A DNA stretch of 64,000 nt from Tubulanus polymorphus (Eukaryota > Nemertea > Palaeonemertea > Tubulaniformes > Tubulanidae), in assembly GCF_964204645.1 (NCBI RefSeq), contig NC_134033.1, forward strand, positions 8,340,231 through 8,404,230, in the 5' to 3' direction. Shown piece by piece: positions 48,886 through 58,176 of the stretch. How positions within the stretch are numbered: position 1 is the first letter of the stretch; every line of letters starts with the position of its first letter. A program made the translations under genes and the position numbers. The notes beneath the pieces were generated by a model. It was not told the DNA's origin, did not search any database, and saw nothing but the letters and a program-made list of their open reading frames with translations.

Positions 48886-49116
48886 ATGTTATGTTTTTTC
48901 AAATTACAAGAAAAGAGATTCATCCCCGGCATTCCAAATGAAAAATCATTTAAAGATGTTGGGATTCAATGTAACTTAGACAATAAAATTGATACACCTA
49001 AATATGAACCTAATGAAAAAGTGTTATGTAATTGTGGAAAATATTATACTCGAAGCAATAAATCACACCATCTTAAATCAAAATATCATAACTCAAAAAT
49101 AATAATTCAACTCTAA
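48886..49116 (+). CDS. Small zinc-finger-like protein, 76 aa
   Basis: The C-terminal half has CNCGKYYTRSNKSHHLKSKYH, a Cys/His finger-like motif common in small proteins of large DNA viruses and Polintons. The upstream part reads EKRFIPGIPNEKSFKDVGIQ. The assigned ATG may be internal to a gene continuing from the preceding ORF through a frameshift. Likely nucleic-acid binding if functional; that is inference from the motif only. Confidence 0.5.
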   Translation: MLCFFKLQEKRFIPGIPNEKSFKDVGIQCNLDNKIDTPKYEPNEKVLCNCGKYYTRSNKSHHLKSKYHNSKIIIQL

Positions 49117-49174
49117 ATATCCATATTCAAAATAAGATATTCTAAATTACTTTTAATTTTTTTTCTTTAAATAA

Positions 49175-49792
49175 ATGAATGATTTCAGCATTCCAATTGG
49201 AAAAAGTGATTTGAAGCATTATTTAGTAGCAGGAGGTTTAATATTGGCAGCATTATATTTTTACTATGAGAATATTTCAAAAGATTTGATTAATGAAAAT
49301 AATAAATTGAGTAAAAAGTTAAAGGGAAAAAATCATCGAAATAAAAAGAATAAAAAAGTTAATGATTTAAATGATTTAGAGGATAAAAAAACAGCATCTT
49401 ATAATTTAATTTATTCTATATATTTTGACTATAAAATGAGCGAAAATAAGGTGATAGAAATATTACATCGAATATATAAAAATCAACAGAATATCAAATC
49501 AATTATTATGATTTCAGGTTTATTTTCTTTCTCAGTTTACAGTTTGAAACAGTTGTTAGAATTCTATGATAGCTGTAAAATTAAATATACAGAATTAAAA
49601 GATAACGTAAATTATCTATCAGATCGAATAAATAATATTAAGTGTTGTGAAATTTGTAATAAAAGATATAAAAATAAAAAATCATTAAGGAATCATCAGA
49701 TGATAAACTGTATGAATCAAAATAACAATATGACTGTTAAATTGGCTGAAATATATAAAAATAGATTATATTATAACTATTTCTATATTTAG
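49175..49792 (+). CDS. Membrane protein with C-terminal finger motif, 205 aa
   Basis: Largest ORF of the element. A hydrophobic segment at about residues 16-31 (YLVAGGLILAALYFYY) follows a short N terminus. A Lys/Asn-rich linker comes next, then a second hydrophobic stretch near residues 108-125 (IIMISGLFSFSVYSLKQL). A C2HC finger (CEICNKRYKNKKSLRNHQ...C) sits near the C terminus. The ATG lies in TTTAAATAAATG. The last codons overlap the first unit of the 198-bp repeat, so the C terminus may have been set by the repeat. No family recognised. Confidence 0.6.
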   Translation: MNDFSIPIGKSDLKHYLVAGGLILAALYFYYENISKDLINENNKLSKKLKGKNHRNKKNKKVNDLNDLEDKKTASYNLIYSIYFDYKMSENKVIEILHRIYKNQQNIKSIIMISGLFSFSVYSLKQLLEFYDSCKIKYTELKDNVNYLSDRINNIKCCEICNKRYKNKKSLRNHQMINCMNQNNNMTVKLAEIYKNRLYYNYFYI

Positions 49793-50312
49793 ATTAATAA
49801 TTTATATTTATAATTTTTATAAGAACTAATTTATATATCTATGTACTAGACGTATGAGTAAGAAAGTAAGAATTCTTGGATTGATGGATTCTTACTCATA
49901 CCTATCTTAGTTTTATATAAATGAATAAATATTATGTTTTCTCCTAATAAAAATAAAAATAGATTATATTATAACTATTTCTATATTTAGATTAATAATT
50001 TATATTTATAATTTTTATAAGAACTAATTTATATATCTATGTACTAGACGTATGAGTAAGAAAGTAAGAATTCTTGGATTGTTGGATTCTTACTCATACC
50101 TATCTTAGTTTTATATAAATGAATAAATATTATGTTTTCTCCTAATAAAAATAAAAATAGATTATATTATAACTATTTCTATACTTAAATTAATAATTTA
50201 CATTTTAATTTTTATAAAAACTAATTTATATATGTATGTACTAGAAGTATGAGTAAGAAAGTAAGAATTCTTGGATTCTTGGATTCTTACTAGTACGTCT
50301 TTTACATAAATA
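49757..50312 (+). repeat. 198-bp tandem repeat, about 2.8 units
   Basis: Units start at 49,757, 49,955 and 50,153, each with AAAAATAGATTATATTATAA. Units 1 and 2 are nearly identical; unit 3 is more diverged and shorter. Each unit contains a hairpin with a 13-bp stem, GTATGAGTAAGAA / TTCTTACTCATAC (49,852-49,901 and 50,050-50,099; decayed in unit 3 at about 50,247-50,298). Confidence 0.85.
49852..49901 (+). terminator. Hairpin downstream of the 205-aa ORF
   Basis: Perfect 13-bp inverted repeat GTATGAGTAAGAA...TTCTTACTCATAC lying 60 bp past the stop, repeated in the next unit. It could act as a transcript 3'-end structure or a protein-binding site; function inferred only from position and shape. 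Confidence 0.4.
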
Positions 50313-50359
50313 TCATAAATAGTTTTATCATATATATTTCCGTTTCAATATTTATTTTT

Positions 50360-50696
50360 CTTTACTCACACTTTTTATGTTTAAAAATTGATTTTAATTC
50401 TAACAACTCGGTAATTACTCGTTACTTTTTCTCACATTTTTTATGCTTGCACTTTACTCACACTCACTTTACTCACACTTTTTATATTGAAAATTGATTT
50501 TTTATGATTCGAAATCTATATTTGATCTTATTTTTCTAGATTATTATGCTAAAACTTTACTCACACTTTTAAAATATGAATATTTTAAGAGTAATAGGGA
50601 TAATAGGGGTTCATATCAAACGTTGAAGGGGCGAGCGAGTAAAAAAATAAAAATAAATTCGAACGTGCGAGAACTTATTTTTCATTTTTTATGAGC
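50360..50696 (-). repeat. Right terminal inverted repeat
   Basis: Reverse-complement counterpart of 48,119-48,391, with repeated CTTTACTCACAC words. It ends ATGAGC at 50,696, where a fragment of another end begins. Confidence 0.75.
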
Positions 50697-50740
50697 TCGA
50701 CCCTTCGACCTTTGGTATGAACCCCTATTATCCCTATTAC
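50696..50740 (+). repeat. Fragment of a second element end
   Basis: CTCGACCCTTCGACCTTTGG...CCCTATTATCCCTATTAC is a third copy of the outer end sequence, in the left-end orientation. It pairs with 50,591-50,635 as an inverted repeat matching at 41 of 45 positions. Confidence 0.75.
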
Positions 50741-52909
50741 TACTATGGCGAAAGGAAATCCCAGGTGGAGAGAGATTTCTGTCGTTATAGTAGTATTTTG
50801 GTGGTTACGTATCCACATTTTTTTTTCTCGAGGCGGACCAAATGTCGACAAACGAAACAGAGTGCAAGAAAGGGTGTTCTGACTCGATAGTGTCAAAAAA
50901 GCTGACGATCCGATCGAGATAAGCGAAGAGTTAGGTGCGTTCTGTTGGAGTGTGCAGATGCTACAGTGCACCAGGTATTTTAATGGGAAACTGGTTGCAG
51001 TATTGACGCTTGAAGATGTCCGTGATGCTGATGAGTATTTGCAAGCTATTGACTCACAGCACCATGCTACTGACACTGTTGAGATAGTCTAGACAGTCGA
51101 AGTCAACAAGGTGCTGGTGACGGAATTCATCACCCGTACACCGCTGATGCCATGCCAGGTGTCCATTCTGCTTGATCATTAAGCAGCAGAAATCGTTAAC
51201 TGATGACGAAAAGATGACACAGAGCACGGTAGAGGGTCCAGCCAAAAGCTCATCTCTGGTATGCTATTTTTGGTAGATGATAGGCCTACAGACAAGCTTT
51301 ACAAACATAATATGATAAACATATGGTAACGAAGATGTCGTTGTACACACCTAGTAGAATAACCACAAAATGTGGTGAACGGATGATAAGATAAAAACTC
51401 ACTACCGGTATGTACAAATTAAAAGAATTTCAAAATCGTCAGGTGTGACGATGATCTCTACGTTGAGATCGAAACGTCTAAGTACTGAGAATCTACTCAG
51501 AGCTGTGCAAGAGCTACCATTGGCGCTGAACTTAAGCGAAACTGGGAAAGAAGAATTAATGGTTAAGTTCGAAGCTGCACATCAGCGGCCAACCTTGGTA
51601 CATTTTGATGGGTGGCTGTGTCTTCAGTTAAAATCCCGTTGAGTTTTACTGATGCTGCTAAGTGTAACACCAGATGCACCAAGCCGAAGGCCGTTATGGA
51701 TGTCCAAGTTCAACAGACGAATCGTCTGGCCACAAACTCGCCCTCACCGAAGTCTGAAAAAGAAGTTATACTGTAAGTCGTACCATTCAGACTGAATGCA
51801 GTCAAAGTTCGCCGTGTATAAAACACACATGCGGTTTGGAAGAAACTGATGTACAGATGCCAGATAAAAAGCAGCTAGGCTTGAACCGTCTGAAGAAAGT
51901 AGATGTTATCCAAACATCCAGAAAAAGCGAAAGTATATGAGAAGACGTTCTTGACTTATGTTGAAAAGGAAAGCGTTAGAAAGCTGACTCCAATACCAAG
52001 ACAGAAACGATGATTCCTGCCACATCACGCAGTCATACATCCTAAGAAGAAGAAGCTACGCGTGGTTACCGATGCGGCATCTAGGGAGAAAGACAATAGA
52101 TAATTAGCAGGTTGGTAGCAAAGCAATTTGTAGCTAGGGATCTGAACGGTACCGTAGTAGTGTGATCTGTGTGTATTTTTGGCCAGCACACAAGTCAACG
52201 ATCATTTTCAACGTCGAGGTAGAGGTAACAGGGGCAATTAGGTAGAGAATGGAACTGTGGACTAGACAACCCACCATAGCAACTTGTGTACAGAAGACTC
52301 CACCCTAGTCGGTAAACCGGCTGCATCGGTGAAATTCCCTTACAAAATTTCCGATCCCCAGCGTAAAACGGCTAAAATTCCCCGATCTCTTGAGTCAGTA
52401 TTCGGTAATTCAGTTAAAAATTGCGGTCCAAAATAGAACCGAGTTAGACGGAGTGTAATGTATTTTTGGAAAATAACAAGCGTCCGCCGTCGATGATAGA
52501 ATATCGCAATTACTGATTTGGTTCATATTAATAGCTGTAGGCGTCATAAGCAATGTGCTGTGCTGCTTGGATGCGAAAATTAGCCATTTAGATTTTTTTT
52601 TTCTTTATTCTGCCGAGTAGTGTTCTGAAGTGATGACCATAGAGTAATATCTTAATCGGCCATACAATTCATACGGGCTTTTTCTAGCAATGCAACGAAT
52701 CTCATTTTGCAATGATTTATTCTCAATTTTGATAGCTCTAAATGACTGGTTAAAATTGCCTTATCTCCATTCGAACTTAGTTAGGTAATTTTTCTGAACA
52801 AGGTCTCTATTTCTTTGGAACAGGACGTTTGAAGGAAATTCAGATTGATTTTAGGCAAACTTAGAAGTATACCAATGGCATGTGTGCCATGGAACAATTT
52901 CAATAACCG
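50741..52909. other. Retroelement and transposon debris
   Basis: Less AT-rich than its neighbours. It holds a BEL/Pao fragment at 51,440-52,130 and the decayed 3' part of a TNP2-like gene near 52,690-52,909. The 50,741-51,440 and 52,130-52,690 stretches have only short broken ORFs with no recognised product. Confidence 0.5.
51440..52130 (+). pseudogene. BEL/Pao retrotransposon gag-pol fragment
   Basis: Around 51,900-52,090 one frame reads KTFLTYVEKESVRKLTP, then a stop codon where a tryptophan is expected, then FLPHHAVIHPKKKKLRVVTD and AAS. This is the conserved stretch at the start of the BEL/Pao reverse-transcriptase region. Upstream, the 51,445-51,642 ORF (EEELMVKFEAAHQRPTLVHF-like wording) resembles a gag or linker segment. 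Several stops and frame changes; no LTRs, no catalytic YxDD and no integrase seen. Non-functional. Confidence 0.65.
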
Positions 52910-53375
52910 TCAATTATCATCTTCCAAATCAAAACATGATACAACCCATAGTGGCCCAATGTTTTTGACAACATCTGTCAAGTGCAAAAGCAGGTGCACG
53001 TTAGCTGACATATGACGTTCACCATACAATACATTATACATACAAACAAACTGAATTAACAATGTAAAGTGATATTCTATTTTGGTTTTTAATATGTACA
53101 AGGCCAGGACAAGAAGCTTGTGATGAATGAAGAATTCCTCATTCATGGGACCATTTAATGCAAGCACAGAATAATAGAACAACCGCGATCTACATTCTGA
53201 TGCCTTCAAATATTTACTGTGTCCAGAAATTGTTCTCGGCACACGTGAAATGAAATTTGGTGGTCGTATAGAACATAACCTTTGATCAACAGTAACCAAT
53301 AACTTTGACATGGAAAATGTTTCTTTACTGTATTTTCCAACAAACCACAAAGACAGTAGTTTCCGTGTCAACCGT
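52690..53375 (-). pseudogene. CACTA/TNP2-type transposase fragment
   Basis: The - strand reading frame from 53,375 to 52,910 contains VDQRLCSIRPPNFISRVPRT, ECRSRLFYYSVLALNG, LYGERHMSANVHLLLHLTD and GPLWVVSCFDLED. This is the conserved C-terminal region of animal transposases of the EnSpm/CACTA (TNP2-like) group. After a stop the frame continues with RLLKLFHGTHAI. The N-terminal catalytic part is absent. The frame runs without a stop into the adjoining polymerase fragment, so the two are fused at about 53,375. Confidence 0.7.
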
Positions 53376-56300
53376 AACAAAACTGCATGTTCACCAAAAT
53401 GTGGTTGTAATACGTAATCGTAAAATTGAAAGATTAATAGTTTTGGTATTACTAAAATTGATGCCCCAACATAAATTGGTTAATTAAATTTCATAGAAGT
53501 TCTTCTCATTTTAACTACAGCTAAATTTTCATCAAATATTCTGTTACCCATGACTTTAGGATATGATTGAAAATGTCTAATTCTTTTTCCATTACTAACT
53601 AACTCAACATCATTTGTATCTCTTATATTTTCACATGGCTTACCATAGAATGCATTATTCATTAAATTGAAAAAAAATCTTTTTCAAAATCAGTTTTAGC
53701 TTTAGTTCTCTGTTTGGTATTAAAATCTATATATTTTTCTAACCATTTAGATTGACCGAATGAAATATATCTACATGTATGTACTTTTTTAGAATCATTC
53801 CTAGTTGCAAATAGAATTTTAACATTCTAAATGTACTACATAATTATATTTATCTTCCTGAGTCACCATTAACTTTTATGAGTATGATTTTCAGGTTTAA
53901 TTATTTCTTGATAATTTGATTATTCATTATGTTTTTACAGTTTTATGTTCTGGACAATATGCTAGATTTAAATTCAATTTTTTCAGGTTATTCTAAATCT
54001 ACAACAAAGAAGTATCCACTATCTGAATTATCTGCAATCTAGAATTCTTTTCTTCCAATCACATTTATCAATTTGTAAAACTTCATTTATTTAAATACTC
54101 CATCAGGCTGAGGCTCCATCATTGCCCAACTATATAGATTATTTGCATCAATATACGATAACTTAAATCCAGGATTATCATTTACATTGAATTATCTATC
54201 ACCTAATACACCTGAAACACCTCCTCTTATAGATTTTTCAAATAATAGTAATTGATCAATTTCTTTTCATAAATCCATTTTTATTCCTATAAATTTTAAA
54301 CCGCAATCCAAAGTTAATCCTGGGCTAGAATAACAATGACATGGATCAATATTAAGATATTTTAGATTTACATCTCTAAATCTTTCAAATACATCAGATA
54401 ATAATAATACATCTGATTTTAAATATAAATCTACTTATTCTCCATGATTTTTCATTTTAAAATGATTCCAAATACCTAGTATTCTTTCAAAAACATTATC
54501 TTTTACATCATCATTTTTTAATTCATCATAGAATTGTTCTTTTAATAATTATGTCATTAGCCTATGGTTCGCTTTTGCTATCACTAGCTGATGACGTCAT
54601 GCTTCCAATGCATTTGCCTATCGCAAACAATTTCAGTAAAACGGGTGGCACACTTTTTATCTAGATGATCCTGAGATCTGATTTTCTTAACGGAGGTGTC
54701 ATATAGTATCTATTCACTTTATTTCTATTGATCTTACGCATTGTTTTACAGATACCGGTACCCCAAGAATGAATCACCACCTCGACTCATTGAAGCTGGG
54801 ATTATAGATTTTTTCAAAAAACACGTTTCAATCAATATTCTAAGACAAAACTTCTGATATGATAAGGCCTGGCTCCTATCCTGTCTTTTGATATGAATAT
54901 TATTATCTGATAATAAATATGGTTATTTAAACAAGAGTTGCCGTTTGATTTTGATCGCTCCTTTGAAGGTCTGAAAGGCAATGTGTGTATCGATTTTCCT
55001 CTTCCCATCTTGCCACCGGCCCTTGCAATAAGACCAGCGTCTAATCCATTTTAGACATGGGATATAACAAGTCTTTAACTGCCTATTAGTTAATGGTCAG
55101 GTGAGCTACAAGACCATTGGTCTTTTATTTTGAAATCATTATGCGATTTATAAAAAGAATACGGAATTGCACCTTTAAATCTCATTAATTGAAAATCATC
55201 ATTGTTTGGAAAATATTCTTTTGATATTTTTCATTCATCATCAACTAATGATTTTGATAAATTATCTTATGAACTACTTAAAAATCTATAAGAATCTATG
55301 AACCGTAAGCAGCCAAATTGGAATGATATATAATTTTCCGATGTTTTGGCTAGCATTCTAAATTTTTAAGTTTGTATTTTGTTAACATCTTTTGATCCAT
55401 TTGAATTTAGAGTTTCTATTTCATTATTGATTTCTTCTATTTTATGGCATAGCTGTTTGATGAATAAATGTGCATCATACCCCGATAAGTATAAATTATG
55501 AAATATTACTGGAACAAAATCAATTTTCTTAGCTTGCAAATTACAATTCTCATGTGTTGCGCCTCTTAATTTTCCATTCAAATGATCATTATCTATAACA
55601 TTTTTATCGTTGAAATTAAATAGTTTTTCACAATATTAACAATTTTCTGCAATTAAAATCTTCTTTATCTTGTTCTGTCATTATAATTTCTAATATGTAT
55701 TTAATAATTTATTGAATGTTACTTCATATTCAATTAATAAATCCCAATAATGATAAATAACATTTTCATCTCTATAGATATTCATTTTTAATTAATTCTA
55801 GATAATCAGATTTAATATATAATTCAAAAGCAGCTGCTCTTTGATGAATTTTTTTTATAGTATTTGTTTTTTGGGGTTCTGAATAATCAATTACATCAGA
55901 ATTTAATTTCTTTCTTTTATACATGTAATATATTTCTTTTCTATCTTGATCAGTTCATTCCTTATTCAATGACTCGAAATCTCCATATATGACAAATGAC
56001 ACTTTATTTTGGTTTTCATATTTTTTAAATTATAATATTTTATCTTTTTCATTTGGTAAAACTAATTTACAATACTCATGATTATCAAATAATTGTTTAT
56101 GATTTAATAATGCACTTTTATTACTGGATTTATGTAAACATTTTCTACATAAATATATTTTACTATTAAAATCAGAATCTGATTTGAAAAATAAATCAAT
56201 TTGTTTTATCCGCATATAATGATTCTCATAATATAATATATCTATAACATCATTTGAATCATAATCTTTTGATAGTTTTAAAGGTTCTCATGTAAAATGT

Positions 56301-57231
56301 TTTATATTATTACCATTTGTTTTTGGTAATTCAATTAAATCGAACACATTTATTTTTAGATTATTATCTCTTTCTACTTTTGGAATGTTTCTAATTTAAA
56401 CAGGATACCTATCTTTCTTATAATTATTTTCTAATTGTTTATAATGAATTAATCTACAAATATTATCAGTTACAGGATGTAAACAACTAATAATTGACCA
56501 TAAACAACATTTATTATCTCCATTTTGTATATTTACAACAGCATTAGTTTTAAGCGATTTGACATAACTGCATTTATATTATAATCTTTATAATATGATG
56601 AATTATTTTCACCTATTGGTTCCGATTTACTTAATTTATTATATTTTGTATTATAAACAAGTCAAGCCATAAATATATTTTCATCAAATATTAAACCAGA
56701 TCCTTCAAAATGTGTCTCTTCTATTTCATTTTTACACCAGTATAACATTTATTTAATTTATCTTCTATATGTTGTTTTGAAATAATATGCTGTGAATGAG
56801 AATTTATATTATACATAGGTATATCTTCAGATTTTATAAATCTAATTTTAGCAGATATACTAATGTTAGGATATTCTACATCTGTAATTATTTTACACTA
56901 TATTAGTCATATTTTCTAAATGTTTTTTTATTTTCTTCTAATGTTTAACCTTTATTAAATTTAAATTCAATAGCTGCTGGACCAATATTTGATTTAAATG
57001 CTCCAGTAATTTCTATTTCTTATTTATTATGATTATTATGATTGATTACATGTATTAGATTTATATATTTCTTTTTCATTCTTTAATTCTTCTAATTTAG
57101 TTTCTAATATATCAGCTTTATATTCAAATTTTAATTTCTAAGTGAGAATTAGTATCATTATGTCTTGCTTTTTGAGATTTAACTATTTTAATTTTACATG
57201 TTGGAAAGTAGTACTTCTTATTTGCTTCCAT
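53375..57231 (-). pseudogene. Protein-primed DNA polymerase B (Polinton type), decayed
   Basis: Would have replicated the element by protein priming. Start chosen at the ATG of MEANKKYYFPTCKIKIVKSQ (57,231), 31 bp after the preceding gene. Recognisable segments in order: KCCLWSIISCLHPVTDN and INVFDLIELP (about 56,330-56,560); a Cys/His stretch CRKCLHKSSNKSALLNH; the exonuclease region VIFHNLYLSGYDAHLFIK (about 55,440-55,520); YLKSDVLLLSDVFERFRDV; palm motif A wording DANNLYSWAM (about 54,140); and NAFYGKPCENIRD (about 53,620). There are at least ten stops or frame changes, a 584-bp insertion, and loss of everything from the DTDS catalytic motif onward. Confidence 0.88.
54554..55137. mobile_element. 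584-bp insertion in the polymerase gene
   Basis: Non-coding, less AT-rich DNA interrupts the polymerase reading between its IPYSFYKS and EQFYDELKN segments. ATTATG occurs at both borders (54,548-54,553 and 55,138-55,143), consistent with a 6-bp target duplication. One end has GGTCAGGTGAGCTACAAGAC and CATTGGTCTTTTATTTTG, resembling the GGCCC...CTTGTT ends of host repeat A. Class unknown. Confidence 0.6.
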
Positions 57232-57262
57232 TATGATAACAAATGTTTTATTAAAATTGATT

Positions 57263-57621
57263 TTATTTTATTCTGAAATTTATATCATGGTGCCATTTTT
57301 CATTCTTACCTTTATGTATGAAATAGAAATCACCAGAACATTATTCTTCAATATCTTCACTAGATAACCTATGAAATCTATCTGGTAAATACTTTCTGAA
57401 TTTATATTTATTTCCTTATAATCCTTCATATTCTAAATGTATCACTAATTCATTACCATATCTATTAGTAATTGTTTCAATTCTTGTATTTAAATATTTC
57501 TTATGAATTGTTAACTCAGTTAACTTTCTAAATTTATAATCTACAGATTTAGCATTGTAGTAACTTGAATACTATCTAAGAACGATTTGTAGTTCTCAAT
57601 GTATACTTATTTATTCTCCAT
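57263..57621 (-). pseudogene. Small unknown gene, - strand copy (broken)
   Basis: About 115 codons just upstream of the polymerase. Readable parts include ENYKSFLDSI, IETITNRYGNELVIHLEY, KYLPDRFHRLSSEDIEE and FIHKGKNEKWHHDI. They align with the + strand gene at 57,851 (KIKTKYGEKV, FLPDKW, IYHGKNEDGHHDLE). It has an early stop, one frameshift and two later stops. The family pattern of a KYG turn, an FLPxRF/W motif and a short basic tail is seen in small Polinton proteins; an OB-fold or ssDNA-binding role is only a guess. Confidence 0.6.
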
Positions 57622-57713
57622 TTATTATATAAATCTTTTACTAAAATTGATTTCATTTATATGATATTCATTTATATGATATTCATATATATGGAAGTAC
57701 GAGAGTAATTAGA

Positions 57714-57768
57714 TAATATCTTTGATTCTAGCTAGGAATGATTTGTTGTTCTCACTGTGTACTTGAGT
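57714..57768 (-). pseudogene. Third, N-terminal fragment of the small unknown gene
   Basis: The - strand reads ENNKSFLARIKDII then a stop, matching the start of the copies at 57,621 (ENYKSFLDSI) and 57,851 (DRKAFLATI). At the DNA level, GATTTGTTGTTCTCACTGTG parallels GATTTGTAGTTCTCAATGTA at 57,583-57,602. It lies between the two other copies. Confidence 0.55.
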
Positions 57769-57850
57769 AATAGGAAAAGTAGGCTTTCATACCAGAGTAC
57801 GAGAGTACGAGACACCACTCATCACCACAAGTAATTTTTTTTCCTCATAA

Positions 57851-58176
57851 ATGGGAGATAGAAAAGCATTCTTAGCAACAATAAATAACAGAATAAAACC
57901 AGCAAAAAACAATTTGAAATAAAAAAGTTAGTTGATGTTACAAAAGAAATTGAACATAAAATATTGAAATTAGAAAAGATAAAAACTAAATATGGAGAAA
58001 AAGTATCAGCGAATTTAAGCTACTGTAATGTTAGTACATCGCGAGAATTTAAAGTATTTTTACCTGATAAATGGGTTTCATTGAGTACAGAGGAATTAAA
58101 AGATTTAGAAGGATTTAAAATAATCTATCATGGAAAAAATGAAGACGGTCATCATGATTTAGAAATTGTTGATTAA
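57851..58176 (+). pseudogene. Small unknown gene, + strand copy (one frameshift)
   Basis: ATG in CATAAATGGGAG, reading MGDRKAFLATINNRIKPAKN before a frameshift near 57,916. From there the frame is open to the stop at 58,176: EIKKLVDVTKEIEHKILKLE, KTKYGEKVSANL, FKVFLPDKWVSLSTEEL, IIYHGKNEDGHHDLEIVD. It is paralogous to the divergent copy at 57,263-57,621. Only 213 nt (57,964-58,176) are open from an ATG. It is the sole recognised + strand gene of the element. Function unknown; small nucleic-acid-binding protein is a guess from its neighbourhood. Confidence 0.6.

Larger units (their letters stand above)
48119..50696 (+). mobile_element. 2.6-kb AT-rich element with long terminal inverted repeats
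   Basis: Bounded by inverted repeats starting GCTCATAAAAAA (left 48,119-48,391; right 50,360-50,696). It is much more AT-rich than the host DNA and intronless, with three + strand ORFs (88, 76 and 205 aa) and a 198-bp tandem array. The ORFs encode finger-like Cys/His motifs and membrane segments, and include no transposase or integrase. It therefore looks non-autonomous or derived from a larger Polinton-like element such as the one starting at 53.4 kb, with which it shares base composition and a TAAATG start motif. Class not established. Confidence 0.6.

Noticed and set aside
49757-50312. CRISPR-like array
   Set aside because: The units are contiguous 198-bp tandem copies without spacers, in animal DNA.
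50675-51245. - strand ORFs of 133 and 63 aa
   Set aside because: Composition and overlap with the element end suggest chance; no domain recognised on either strand.
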